Assembly (NCBI RefSeq): GCF_044357945.1
Contig: NZ_CP076563.1
Coordinates: 806,001-870,000, forward strand
Origin: QAND01 sp003150225
GTDB lineage: Bacteria > Bacillota > Clostridia > Christensenellales > QAND01
Direction of reading: 5' to 3'
Length of the DNA stretch: 64,000 nt
A program made the position numbers and the translations under genes. How positions within the stretch are numbered: position 1 is the stretch's first letter; the number at the start of each line of letters is the position of its first letter. Positions 25,328 to 34,007 of this stretch are shown here, piece by piece. The notes beneath the pieces are model-generated. The model ran no database searches. It saw only the letters and a program-made list of their open reading frames with translations, and had not been told where the DNA came from.

Positions 25328-26591
25328 AACAAAATATAAGAAAAGAGCGGATGGCCGCTATCAAAGATTATTAAATCGTGGGCGCAAGCCGGATGGATCA
25401 TACGACCGAGTACCCATTTATGGGAATACCATTACAGAATTGGAGCGTAACTACGAGGAAGCAAAAAAAGCTTGGGAAATAGAAAAGGCCAAAGAAAAAG
25501 AAATGAAACAGTATGAAGGGCTAAAAATCAACCCATATATGACCTTTCGAGAATTGGGCAACTATTTTCTAACCCTCCCAAAGCCTGGAAAATCAGCAAG
25601 TGAATCGGATGAAAGGATTTTTCGTTTGCACCTTTGTCCTAAACTGGGTGACTATCGGATCTGCGATATCAAAAAATTTATGTGCAATGATCTCATCGTA
25701 GAAAAAGGTGCTACTTATTCAGAAAAAACAGTTAAAGATATGCGAAATGTTGGCAGACAAATTTTTGACGTTGCCATTGAAAATGAACTATTGACAGTAA
25801 ATCCTTTTAACAGAATACAGGTTATTGGGATTCCACCAAAACAACGTCGGCCACTCACCAAAGATGAGATAAGTCTAATTGTTAAGACATGGTCGGGCCA
25901 TAGAATGGGACCTGCCGCAATGACAATGCTATTTTGCGGAACGCGGAGAGGAGAAACGGCCGCCCTTAATGTCTTTACGGATTTCAATCTCAACGAGTCT
26001 GTTCTTTCTATCAACAAATCCATTGAATGGCCGTCCAATCAACCAGTTTTGACTGATCCCAAATCAAAAGCTGGTTTCAGAGACATTCCTATCCCTGAGA
26101 TTTTACGTCCGGTTGTTGAATTTGCTCGAACAAAGAATCCTTTGCTTTGTTATAGTGTCCAAGGAACAGCCATTACCGACACAGCATTTCGACGCGCATG
26201 GACAGCCTATGAAAATTATTTGAATGTTCAAGCCGGAGGACAGCTATCCACTGGCCGCTATGTGGAGCGTATTCAGGTCATCGACCATATAACCCCTCAT
26301 ATGCTTCGCCACACTTACGCCAGCTTGTTATACGATGCCGATGTGGATATTAAAACCGCTCAAAGGTATCTCGGTCATGCCGATATCGTTACTACTCTCG
26401 ATGTATATATTCATGTTTCGCATTACAAAGAAGGCCAAGCAAAGAAAAAAATCAACAAATACCTAGTGGATCTCTATAACGATTCTGCGACAACACAATC
26501 GGTAAATGAATATATCCAAACCCTGGCTCCTGATTTCAACTCAAATCATTCTATTTCGATGAAACAAAAATCACATGGAAAGGCAAGATGA
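25320..26591 (+). CDS. Tyrosine recombinase (integrase) of the island
   Basis: A 423-residue Tn916-type integrase. It has an N-terminal arm-binding region with KKRADGRYQRLLNRGRKPDG, a SAM-like core-binding domain (about 75-170) and a catalytic domain with Arg209 (CGTRRGE), HMLRH at 327-331, His353 (LGHADI) and nucleophile Tyr363 (LDVYIH). All catalytic positions are present, so it is probably active. ATG overlaps the excisionase stop. It points at the tRNA-Arg gene 200 bases downstream, whose 3' end faces it, the classic arrangement of an element integrated in a tRNA 3' end. Confidence 0.92.
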   Translation: MPKTKYKKRADGRYQRLLNRGRKPDGSYDRVPIYGNTITELERNYEEAKKAWEIEKAKEKEMKQYEGLKINPYMTFRELGNYFLTLPKPGKSASESDERIFRLHLCPKLGDYRICDIKKFMCNDLIVEKGATYSEKTVKDMRNVGRQIFDVAIENELLTVNPFNRIQVIGIPPKQRRPLTKDEISLIVKTWSGHRMGPAAMTMLFCGTRRGETAALNVFTDFNLNESVLSINKSIEWPSNQPVLTDPKSKAGFRDIPIPEILRPVVEFARTKNPLLCYSVQGTAITDTAFRRAWTAYENYLNVQAGGQLSTGRYVERIQVIDHITPHMLRHTYASLLYDADVDIKTAQRYLGHADIVTTLDVYIHVSHYKEGQAKKKINKYLVDLYNDSATTQSVNEYIQTLAPDFNSNHSISMKQKSHGKAR

Positions 26592-26631
26592 TTGTCCATT
26601 AAATCTATACTTTTTATTATGTACAAAAAAT

Positions 26632-26653
26632 ATTGTAGTCAAATTGTAGTCAA
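26632..26653 (+). repeat. Tandem 11-bp repeat after integrase
   Basis: ATTGTAGTCAA occurs twice head to tail, 40 bases after the int stop and about 135 bases before the tRNA. Short direct repeats at this spot are typical integrase arm-binding sites. Confidence 0.55.
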
Positions 26654-26753
26654 AATGCATAAATAACCAAAATATACAGCCCTTATTCAACAAGAATGTC
26701 TACAATAAAAACCGATCATATTGGATTGCTCTTGAATGATCCTTTGCATAAGG

Positions 26754-26786
26754 AAACCCCCGAAAACCTACTGTTTACGGGGGTTT
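26754..26786 (-). terminator. Terminator of tRNA-Arg
   Basis: Nine-base arms AAACCCCCG/CGGGGGTTT begin one base after the tRNA CCA end on the minus strand. Confidence 0.75.
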
Positions 26787-26787
26787 C

Positions 26788-26864
26788 TGGCGTACCCGAA
26801 AGGATTCGAACCTTCGACCTACAGAGTCGGAGTCTGTCACTCTATCCAGCTGAGCTACGGGTAC
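26788..26864 (-). tRNA. tRNA-Arg (anticodon CCG)
   Basis: On the minus strand the acceptor stem GTACCCG pairs with CGGGTAC. D arm GCTC/GAGT, anticodon stem ACAGA/TCTGT and loop CTCCGAC place CCG at 34-36. The T arm GAAGG-TTCGAAT-CCTTT and an encoded CCA complete the cloverleaf. It decodes CGG. Its 3' end faces the integrase, so it is the likely attachment site. Confidence 0.92.
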
Positions 26865-26894
26865 ATGATAACTATTTGAATGTATATATTACTA

Positions 26895-26945
26895 CGGGCC
26901 TTCAGCGTCGGAGTCTAACGCTCTATCCAGCTGAGCTACGGGTAC
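26895..26945 (-). pseudogene. Partial tRNA-Arg copy (5' half)
   Basis: A 25-base stretch (26921-26945) is identical to the 5' end of the neighbouring tRNA, and the 39 bases through the anticodon loop differ at only four positions. The T arm and 3' acceptor strand are missing. Spacing to the intact gene is 81 bases. It is either an old tandem copy or a remnant of an earlier integration. Confidence 0.75.
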
Positions 26946-27020
26946 CCGTTTGAGCCTATTGATTATAGCATACCCTGTCCCCAGGTTCAACTCCCTTTTC
27001 AAAGTTCTTTCTTTTCCGCT

Positions 27021-28742
27021 CTAATCTCGTTCCTCCGATTCCTTCATAAACCGCTCCATCCAATCCTCAAGCGCCTCTGCTGGAACCGGCGGAGAAAACA
27101 GATAGCCCTGTACCATGTCGCAGCCTAATTGCCTGAGATACGCCAACTGCTCCTCCGACTCGATGCCCTCGGCCACCGTGCTGACCCCCAGCCTGGAGGC
27201 CAAAGCAATGAGACAGGCCACCACGTCCTTTGCTTTGGGCTGGGATAGCCCAAGGAAGAATCTGCGGTCCAGCTTGATGGCGTCCACATCAAATTCCTTC
27301 AGCAGGCCCAAAGAGGAGAACCCCGATCCAAAATCATCCAGCGAACAGGAAAATCCGTACCGATGCATCTCCCGGATGCTCTCCTTCACCGCTTTGATCT
27401 GCTGGTCGTCAAAGAAGATGGACTCGGTAAGCTCAAACTCAATGAGCCCTCTGGGAACGCGATACCCTTCGGCAATGGCGTCCAGCCGGGACAAAAAGTT
27501 GGAGGTACGAAAATGCTGCCGGGACAAATTCACCGAGATGGGGAACACCTGCCGGTTCTCCTGCAGCCGCTGGGCCAGATATTCGCAAACCCTGCGGAAC
27601 ATATAAAAATCCAGGGCGCGGATGTTGCCGTTCCGCTCAAACAATGGAATGAAGTCGGAGGGATAGATCATCTCCCCGTCGTGCTCCCAGCGAACCAGCG
27701 CCTCCGCCCCCGCGATCCGATTTTCCTCAAGCCCCACTTTGGGCTGCAGATATAGCTGGAATTCCCCCTGCTCCAGCGCTCCGCGAAACATGGCGTTCAG
27801 ATCATGCTCCCGCTGCAAGCGCTTGGTAAAAGCGGCGTCATAGAAAACGCATCCGCCGCCGGAATGCTCCCGGTCGGCCACCTTGGCCCGATCCTCTATA
27901 ACGGCAATCTCCAGATCCGGGTCCTCCACCAAGTACGCCCCCTGCTGGAAGGTTAGAAGATAAACGGTGTCCCGGGTTTGGTTAAAGCTGTTGATATCCG
28001 TCAGCATTTCATCCAGCCGCCGCTGGACGTCCAAGGGCTGGTTTTCCCGCAGCAGCAGCAAGAAATGTTCTCCTTCACCTCGGCAGGCCGCTTCATCCTC
28101 CCTAAGATGGCGCCGCAGCGTCTCCATGATGTATCGCAGCGTGGCGTTTCCCTCCGCGCTCCCGGCGGCTTCATTGATGAGATTAAAATTCCGCAGCTGC
28201 ATGGATACCATGGTGTAGGTTCCCTTGGGCTGGGCCGATAGCAGCTCCCTGCACCGTAGCCCAAAGGCCTCGTGGTTTATCCCTCCGGCGATGGGATCCA
28301 TAAAAGCAAACCGTTCCAATTGCCGGCGATGGTTCCAGTAGGTTCGTAAGAACGCCATAAAAAACAGGAACGGAACCAAAATCATGCCAACGACGATACG
28401 AAACATGCGGCTGATGTGCACGTTTACCTCGCTGACGATAAGATCGGCGGGAACCAAGGTCAAAAGCACCCAATCAAAAGCCTGCATAGCGTTATAGGAC
28501 AGGATCAGTTCCATCCCATTTACGGCGGAAAAAGTCACAACGCCATCCCGGTGGTTCCGCATATCCTCCCGCATCTGCTGAATATCCTGAACCGTCTCAG
28601 GGTCTCCATCCTCAAAGAAAATGCTGTCCAGCTGCAAAAAAGGGTCTAAATCCGTAGGGGAGATGATCACCTGCCCACGGCTGTCAGCGATGCAGCTCAA
28701 TCCCTTGCCCATAAAGCTCTTGGGCTGGATCAAAGCCTGCAT
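27021..28742 (-). CDS. GGDEF-EAL c-di-GMP protein, C-terminal part of a frameshifted gene
   Basis: The reading covers the end of an extracellular sensor domain, a membrane helix (IVVGMILVPFLFFMAFL), a degenerate GGDEF domain (signature reads RGEGEHFLL) and an EAL domain. The EAL domain has AEALVRWEHDG, NLSRQHF, FELTES, DDFGSGFSSL, KLDRRF and AEGIES, so phosphodiesterase residues look complete. It overlaps the N-terminal part (28730-29290) by 13 bases in another frame. One extra base in the G6 run (28761-28766) would fuse them. Probably a cyclic-di-GMP phosphodiesterase if restored. Confidence 0.85.
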   Translation of the reverse strand: MQALIQPKSFMGKGLSCIADSRGQVIISPTDLDPFLQLDSIFFEDGDPETVQDIQQMREDMRNHRDGVVTFSAVNGMELILSYNAMQAFDWVLLTLVPADLIVSEVNVHISRMFRIVVGMILVPFLFFMAFLRTYWNHRRQLERFAFMDPIAGGINHEAFGLRCRELLSAQPKGTYTMVSMQLRNFNLINEAAGSAEGNATLRYIMETLRRHLREDEAACRGEGEHFLLLLRENQPLDVQRRLDEMLTDINSFNQTRDTVYLLTFQQGAYLVEDPDLEIAVIEDRAKVADREHSGGGCVFYDAAFTKRLQREHDLNAMFRGALEQGEFQLYLQPKVGLEENRIAGAEALVRWEHDGEMIYPSDFIPLFERNGNIRALDFYMFRRVCEYLAQRLQENRQVFPISVNLSRQHFRTSNFLSRLDAIAEGYRVPRGLIEFELTESIFFDDQQIKAVKESIREMHRYGFSCSLDDFGSGFSSLGLLKEFDVDAIKLDRRFFLGLSQPKAKDVVACLIALASRLGVSTVAEGIESEEQLAYLRQLGCDMVQGYLFSPPVPAEALEDWMERFMKESEERD

Positions 28743-29290
28743 GTTGTTTTTGTTCCGAAGCCCCCCAATACGCCGACCACCCTCTCCTCCTCATAGAGCG
28801 GAATGGCATTTATGATTTTCTGGCCGTCCAGAAGAAAGAGGGACCCCTCCCCTTGAAACGCCCTGCGTATTTCAGCCAGCTCCTCTTCCGAAAGGGCCAC
28901 AGAGCCGGCGGTATGCACGTCGCCCTTCTCGCAAAAATAAAGCAGCGCGTCAAAGGCAAGGATCTCCACCTTACGGTTCAAAAACTCCTCCAATTCCTCC
29001 TGATTAGGGCCGTGTTCGATGCGCAGTAGGCTGTCCGCCAAAAGCTCCAGCTCCTGGCTGTCCTTTAACAATAGGGTCTCAATATCCAAAGCCAGCTGCC
29101 TGGCCACATCCTCCACATATCGCTCCGTGCTCGCGTGGATGGATTCCCGCATCCCCATAACGTTGACGATGGTCAATGCCACCACAGCGATCGCAAGCAA
29201 CAGCAGCACTCCAATCTGAATCCATTGGAATATCCACTGCTTTTTGCTGTTAAACAGCTTTCCGCCCTGCCATATGCCCTTCGGTTTCAT
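28730..29290 (-). CDS. N-terminal sensor part of the frameshifted EAL protein
   Basis: Starts at ATG 29290, after GCGGAAGAG. A membrane helix (IQIGVLLLLAIAVVALTIVNV, about residues 25-45) leads into a Cache-like extracellular domain with helices ERYVEDVARQLALDIETLLL and strand GKINAIPL-like segments. The frame ends eight residues after VVGVLGGF, at the poly-G run. With the downstream part it forms one protein of about 750 residues: TM, Cache, TM, GGDEF, EAL. It would sense an external ligand. Confidence 0.75.
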   Translation of the reverse strand: MKPKGIWQGGKLFNSKKQWIFQWIQIGVLLLLAIAVVALTIVNVMGMRESIHASTERYVEDVARQLALDIETLLLKDSQELELLADSLLRIEHGPNQEELEEFLNRKVEILAFDALLYFCEKGDVHTAGSVALSEEELAEIRRAFQGEGSLFLLDGQKIINAIPLYEEERVVGVLGGFGTKTTCRL

Positions 29291-29434
29291 CTCTTCCGCC
29301 CCAATGCAAATATCATTCCCATCATAAATACCATGTCCAAATTTCGCTTTATGATGTCCCCCTATGGAAGACAAGCGCATTTTCCTAGCTTTTCCCTTCT
29401 AAAAGTGGATGCAGAAGTCCAGTCTGGTTTCCCG

Positions 29435-30226
29435 CTAAGGGCGCAGCTCCCCGTGGAGACAGGCCCTTCTGTGCAGCTCCTCCACCCGAACGATCCGCAA
29501 ATCGGTCTCATAGACCTCCCTAAGCCGATCCTGGGTAACAACCTCCTCCACCGAGCCGCATACAAGCCCGCCCTTGCGGTCCACAATGGCCGCCCTTCCC
29601 CCCAAAAGGATCACATGGTCGGGGTTGTGGGTGGTCATCACCACGGAGTATCCCTCTCCCGCCATCCGGCGGATCGCCTCCAGAATGCGAGCCTGATTGC
29701 CAAAGTCCAGATACGCGGTGGGTTCATCAAACAAAATGGCCTGGGGTTCCTGTGCCATGGCCCGGGCGATGGTGCATTGCTGGCGCTCCCCGCCGCTGAT
29801 CTCGGTATAGGGCTGATTGGCCAGATGTTCGATGCCCAGCTCCGACAACACCCGCCATACGGCCTCCCGGTCCCGGTTCCCTGGACGGCCAAAAAAGCCC
29901 ACCTTGGGGGCCCGGCCCATCAACACAAATTCAAATACCGAATAGGAAAAGGAGGGAACGTGGTTCTGCTGCACGTAGGCTACCTGCCGGGCAATCTCCC
30001 TTTGCTTCATGGCATGAATGGACTTCCCGCACAGCTCGATGTCCCCGGCGGTGGGGTGAAGCAATCCCGCCATACAGTTGAGCAAGGTGCTCTTTCCAGC
30101 ACCGTTTGGCCCTAAGATGGAAAGCACCTCGCCCCGTCCCAGGGTTAAATTGGCGCCGGAAAGCACCTGGCGCTGGCTGCCGGGATAGGAATAGCTTAGG
30201 TTTCGAACCTCATAGATCACATCCAT
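29435..30226 (-). CDS. FecE/BtuD-type ABC transporter ATPase
   Basis: A 263-residue ATPase with Walker A GPNGAGKST, signature EISGGERQQ, Walker B AILFDEPTAYLD and H-loop TTHNPDH. The length, the MKQREIARQVAYVQQ Q-loop region and the RVEELHRRACL tail fit the iron-siderophore/cobalamin family. It follows the FecCD permease by 13 bases, so the two are co-transcribed. A substrate-binding protein for this system is not in the window. The substrate (ferric chelate, cobalamin or another metal complex) cannot be told from sequence. Confidence 0.88.
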   Translation of the reverse strand: MDVIYEVRNLSYSYPGSQRQVLSGANLTLGRGEVLSILGPNGAGKSTLLNCMAGLLHPTAGDIELCGKSIHAMKQREIARQVAYVQQNHVPSFSYSVFEFVLMGRAPKVGFFGRPGNRDREAVWRVLSELGIEHLANQPYTEISGGERQQCTIARAMAQEPQAILFDEPTAYLDFGNQARILEAIRRMAGEGYSVVMTTHNPDHVILLGGRAAIVDRKGGLVCGSVEEVVTQDRLREVYETDLRIVRVEELHRRACLHGELRP

Positions 30227-30239
30227 TGGGCGTCCCCTC

Positions 30240-31277
30240 CTACTGAACCGTCATTCTGCGCCGGTACAGGAGCCAGGCGTAGAAAGGCGCGCCCACCATA
30301 CCGGTAAGGATGCTGATGGGCAGCTCGGTGGTGCCAATGGTACGGGCCGCGGTATCCACCACCAGGAGAAAAATGCCCCCCACCAAACAGGCGGCCGGCA
30401 GCAGGCGGATGTTGCTGGTGCCCACCATCATCCGGCCGAAGTGTGGAATCACCAGTCCCACCCAGCCGATGGTCCCCGCCAGGCAAACGGAGCTGGCGGT
30501 CAAAAAGGTGGCGCAAACCACCGTCAAGGTGCGTACCAGCACCACATTTGTTCCCAGGGTCTGGGCTTCCCGCTCCCCCAAGGACATCACGTCGATCCAC
30601 CAGGACAGGCCAAAAAGGCAGGCGCCCGAGAGCACCATGGCGGGCAGCACCGAAAAAAAGCCCTCCAGATCCACATAGGAGAAACTGCCCATCTGCCAAT
30701 AGGTGATGGCGGCCAGCTGGGTCTCCGGATCGGCGATATACTTGATAAACCCCATCAGAGAGCCCATAAGCCCCCCAACGATGATGCCGGATAGCACCAG
30801 CATCAGATTGGACTGATTCCGGATAAGGGATGGGATGACTAGCGTCAACCCGACGGCCAGGATTCCCCCCAAAAAAGCAAAGAGCTGGGTCATGCCGGCG
30901 GGCAGCGCCAACAGGATAGCAAGGGCGGCGCCCACGCAGGCTCCCTGAGAAACCCCTAGAAAGTCGGGAGAAACCAGAGGATTTTTAAATACCCCCTGGT
31001 AGGCCGCCCCCGAAAGCGCCAAAGCCGCGCCGCAAAAAACAGCGCCCAAAATCCGGGGCAGACGAAGCCCCCAAACCACGCTGTTTGCCATGGCGTCCTC
31101 CGCGCCGCCGCCAAATAGGATGCCAAGGGCCTCCCATGGCGAAACCGGATATTTTCCCACACAGAGCGCCAACAGCGCCAGAGCGCAAAGAACGGTCAGC
31201 AGCAATAGGTTCAGCCGGGCCGCTTTGCGCCGGCCCGCCCGTTCCTCCATGCGTGGGTTAAAATCGGATGCCTGCAT
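30240..31277 (-). CDS. FecCD/BtuC-type ABC transporter permease
   Basis: ATG 31277 is chosen because GGAGG lies five bases upstream; it gives 345 residues, the family norm. About ten membrane segments are visible. Family hallmarks are LRLPRILGAVFCGAALALSG near the start and GTIGWVGLVIPHFGRMMVG with PISILTGMVGAPFYAWLL at the end. It pairs with the ATPase downstream; the methyltransferase ends 53 bases before its start, so all three form one operon. Confidence 0.9.
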   Translation of the reverse strand: MQASDFNPRMEERAGRRKAARLNLLLLTVLCALALLALCVGKYPVSPWEALGILFGGGAEDAMANSVVWGLRLPRILGAVFCGAALALSGAAYQGVFKNPLVSPDFLGVSQGACVGAALAILLALPAGMTQLFAFLGGILAVGLTLVIPSLIRNQSNLMLVLSGIIVGGLMGSLMGFIKYIADPETQLAAITYWQMGSFSYVDLEGFFSVLPAMVLSGACLFGLSWWIDVMSLGEREAQTLGTNVVLVRTLTVVCATFLTASSVCLAGTIGWVGLVIPHFGRMMVGTSNIRLLPAACLVGGIFLLVVDTAARTIGTTELPISILTGMVGAPFYAWLLYRRRMTVQ

Positions 31278-31330
31278 ACAAACCTCCAAAAAGGCCCCCA
31301 TGGGAGCCGGAAATACAAAAAACCGCCGGA

Positions 31331-32074
31331 TCAGCGATCCTTCCAATAGTGAAGGACGCACTCCGTCCGGGGATAGGGCAAATACAGCCGCCCCTGCCGC
31401 TCTACCAGATACCGGGGCGCAAGCTCCTCAATGGCCTGGGCATACTCCTCCCCCGCCCGCAGCTGGGCGCGGATGAAGTCCGCCGCCTCCCGGACGTCCG
31501 CCACCGGCTGTCCAAAATCCCGCTGAAAATGTTCGCACTCTACCCGGGCTCCCACTCCCTCCAACAGCCCCATGATGTGGCATCCGCGGCTGCAAGGCGT
31601 GCTCCGGGCAGGAAGCCCCAGCAAAGGAGGGATCTCCTCCATAAAGCCTCGATCCTCCCGGCGCAGCAGGATGATCCCCTCCCGGCCCGTCAGCTCCAAC
31701 AGACGCTTTGCAGCGCTTCGGTTTTCCAATAGGAAGAATACATAGAGGGCCACCACCACGTCGCAGACCGGCAGCTCCCCCTGGGGAAAGGGCTGGTCCA
31801 GGGGCGTGATGTTACGGGTGCCCTTCTTCGCGATCCGCTCCCGCAGGCTGTCAAGGCCGGCCTGGCTGGTATCCACCGCCCAAACCTGCCGGCAAAGGGT
31901 AGCCAGATACTCCGAGCTGGCGCCCGGTCCGCAGCCCAGATCCAGCACGGTGTCCTCCGGCCGGATGATCCCCTCCACATACTTTGCCAAGGGTACCCTG
32001 GGATAATCCAAAAACGCGCAGGCGTCCAAATACCGCCGCAGGCTTTCAGGCGCCCAAAATTCCTTCTTTTCCAT
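31331..32074 (-). CDS. Class I SAM-dependent methyltransferase at head of metal-uptake operon
   Basis: ATG 32074 opens a 247-residue protein with SAM motif I VLDLGCGPG (about residues 45-53), motif II acidic end VWAVDTS and motif IV PVCDVVVALYVFFL. The C-terminal half (REAADFIRAQLRAGEEY) is a substrate cap. First gene of the operon with FecCD and FecE, transcribed divergently from a nickel/peptide-type ABC operon. Methyltransferases in this context often act on a metal chelator or on the transported compound, but the target is unknown. Confidence 0.8.
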   Translation of the reverse strand: MEKKEFWAPESLRRYLDACAFLDYPRVPLAKYVEGIIRPEDTVLDLGCGPGASSEYLATLCRQVWAVDTSQAGLDSLRERIAKKGTRNITPLDQPFPQGELPVCDVVVALYVFFLLENRSAAKRLLELTGREGIILLRREDRGFMEEIPPLLGLPARSTPCSRGCHIMGLLEGVGARVECEHFQRDFGQPVADVREAADFIRAQLRAGEEYAQAIEELAPRYLVERQGRLYLPYPRTECVLHYWKDR

Positions 32075-32141
32075 CCATCCGTTCCCCCAAATCCTGTTTG
32101 AATCCCTATCCGCAAAATTCGATAAAAAAGCTATCAGCCTC

Positions 32142-32170
32142 AGTATAATCCATTTCCTCCCGGCCAACAA
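32142..32170 (-). promoter_or_regulatory. Promoter of methyltransferase-FecCD-FecE operon
   Basis: Minus strand TTGTTG (32165-32170), 17-base spacer, TATACT (32142-32147), about 65 bases before the start codon. Confidence 0.55.
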
Positions 32171-32208
32171 GTGGAGGGGCGGATGGTGTCGAGGGACCCG
32201 AAGGAAGA

Positions 32209-32237
32209 TTGACAAATCCACCCAAATCCGATAGAGT
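32209..32237 (+). promoter_or_regulatory. Promoter of nickel/peptide-type ABC operon
   Basis: Consensus TTGACA (32209-32214), 17-base spacer and TAGAGT (32232-32237). The transcript would start near 32244, leaving a leader of about 130 bases. Confidence 0.7.
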
Positions 32238-32244
32238 TGAAACA

Positions 32245-32356
32245 GCCCATGTCACGAAGGCATGGCCCGCCGCCGGATGTGCGGTTCTTTCTGCTTTCGA
32301 TTCCGAATCCAATGCCACGAAGGTGTTGCGCGCAAGCCGCCCTCGTGGCAATTTTT
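32245..32356 (+). promoter_or_regulatory. Structured leader with terminator-like hairpin, possible metal-responsive element
   Basis: A hairpin CATG..CATG with loop containing CACGAAGG (near 32250-32265), CCGC/GCGG (near 32270-32284), then 8-bp arms TGCCACGA (32313-32320) and TCGTGGCA (32343-32350) followed by ATTTTTC. CACGAAGG occurs twice. The last hairpin with T-run, 25 bases before the first gene, could attenuate transcription. It does not match a riboswitch class I can name. Confidence 0.4.
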
Positions 32357-32374
32357 CTGTCTGGAGGAAGTATT

Positions 32375-33952
32375 ATGGGAAGAAAACGCATAGCCGCCTG
32401 TCTTTCGTTCATTCTGTGCCTGGCTCTTCTGGCGGGCTGCGGCGGAGGAACCCCCGCCGGCGCCCAAACCGGGGCAAAGGACTCCGTCGTTGTGGTGATG
32501 TCCCCCACCTCGGAGCCCGAAGCCGGGTTTGATCCCGCCTATGGCTGGGGCGCCGGAGAGCACGTCCACGAACCCCTGATTCAAAGCACCCTCACCATCA
32601 CCACCGCTGATCTCAAAATCGGCTATGACCTGGCCACCTCCATGGAGGCAAGCCCCGATGGTATGACCTGGACCGTCACCATCCGGGATGACGTCTCCTT
32701 CACCGATGGCGAGCCTCTTACAGCCCAGGATGTGGCCTTTACCTACAATACCGTAAAGTCTGCCAGCTCCGTCAACGATTTCACCATGCTGGACCGGGCG
32801 GAGACCACGGACGATACCACCGTGGTGTTCCACATGACCCGTCCCTATTCCATCTGGCCCTACACCATGGCCATCGTGGGCATTGTGCCGGAACACGCCT
32901 ACGATGAAGCCTACGGCCAGCACCCCATCGGCTCGGGCCGGTACATCCTCAAGCAGTGGGATAAGGGCCAGCAGGTGATCCTCACCGCCAATCCCGACTA
33001 CTACGGGGAAGCCCCCATGATGAAGCAGGTGACCATCCTCTTTATGGAGGAGGACGCCGCCTTTGCCGCCGTAAAATCCGGACAGGCGGATCTTAGCTAC
33101 ACCGCCCCCTCCTACGGGGATCAGCAGGTGGAGGGCTTTTCCCTTCTATCGGTGGCCACCGTGGATAACCGGGGGCTCAACCTGCCCGCCGTTCCCCGGT
33201 CGGGGGACGTGGGCAACGACGTCACCGCCGATCCGGCGATCCGCCAGGCCATCAACCTAGGACTAAACCGGGAGGAAATGATCCAAAACGTGCTGAACGG
33301 CTACGGCACCCCCGCATATAGCGTCTGCGATAAGATGCCCTGGTTTAACGAGGATACCGTAGTTCCCTACGACCGGGAAAAAGCCCTTTTTCTCCTGGAA
33401 AGTGCCGGCTGGAAGGCGGGCAGCGACGGGATCCGTGTAAAGGGCGGGGTTCGGGCCGCCTTCACCATTCTATACCCCACCGGCGACTCCCTGCGCCAGG
33501 CCCTGGCCGCCGATACCGCCAACCAGCTTAAAACCCTGGGCATCGACGCTTCCATCGAGGGCGTGGGCTGGGATGTGGCCTATGACCGGGCACAGATGGA
33601 CCCCATGGTCTGGGGCTGGGGCGCCCACACCCCCATGGAGCTCTACAACATCTATCACACCATGGAGGACACCGGCCTGGCTCAGTTCTCCCCCTACGCC
33701 AATGCCCAGGTGGACGCTACTATGGACAAGGCCCTCCGCAGCGCCGATCTGGAAACCTCCTACGCCCTGTGGCAGAAGGCCCAGAGGGATGGAGACGCCG
33801 GGATCAGTGCAGACCTCCCCTGGGTCTGGCTGGTCAACGTGGAACACCTGTACTGGGCCCGAGACGGCCTTACCGTGGCGGAACAAAAGCTCCACCCCCA
33901 TGGCCATGGCTGGTCCATCGTCAACAACGTGGACCGGTGGAGCTGGAAGTGA
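32375..33952 (+). CDS. Family 5 ABC substrate-binding lipoprotein (nickel/oligopeptide type)
   Basis: ATG 32375 follows CTGGAGG. The lipoprotein signal ends LALLAGCGGG. The 525-residue product has the SBP_bac_5 pattern: YGWGAGEHVHEPLIQ, TWTVTIRDDVSFTDGEPLTA, and DPAIRQAINLGLNREEM. Family members bind peptides, nickel-chelates or opine metallophores; histidine-rich ends (HPHGHGWS) are visible. First gene of a five-gene importer, divergent from a ferric-type importer and methyltransferase. This makes a metal-complex substrate plausible but unproven. Confidence 0.88.
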   Translation: MGRKRIAACLSFILCLALLAGCGGGTPAGAQTGAKDSVVVVMSPTSEPEAGFDPAYGWGAGEHVHEPLIQSTLTITTADLKIGYDLATSMEASPDGMTWTVTIRDDVSFTDGEPLTAQDVAFTYNTVKSASSVNDFTMLDRAETTDDTTVVFHMTRPYSIWPYTMAIVGIVPEHAYDEAYGQHPIGSGRYILKQWDKGQQVILTANPDYYGEAPMMKQVTILFMEEDAAFAAVKSGQADLSYTAPSYGDQQVEGFSLLSVATVDNRGLNLPAVPRSGDVGNDVTADPAIRQAINLGLNREEMIQNVLNGYGTPAYSVCDKMPWFNEDTVVPYDREKALFLLESAGWKAGSDGIRVKGGVRAAFTILYPTGDSLRQALAADTANQLKTLGIDASIEGVGWDVAYDRAQMDPMVWGWGAHTPMELYNIYHTMEDTGLAQFSPYANAQVDATMDKALRSADLETSYALWQKAQRDGDAGISADLPWVWLVNVEHLYWARDGLTVAEQKLHPHGHGWSIVNNVDRWSWK

Positions 33953-34007
33953 TCCCTTTCCCATGGGGAGGCCATCGCCCGCTTTCCCGCCCATTTGGAC
34001 GATTGCT

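Noticed and set aside
26696..26953. 85-codon plus-strand frame
   Set aside because: Runs through the tRNA-Arg gene and its partial copy on the other strand.
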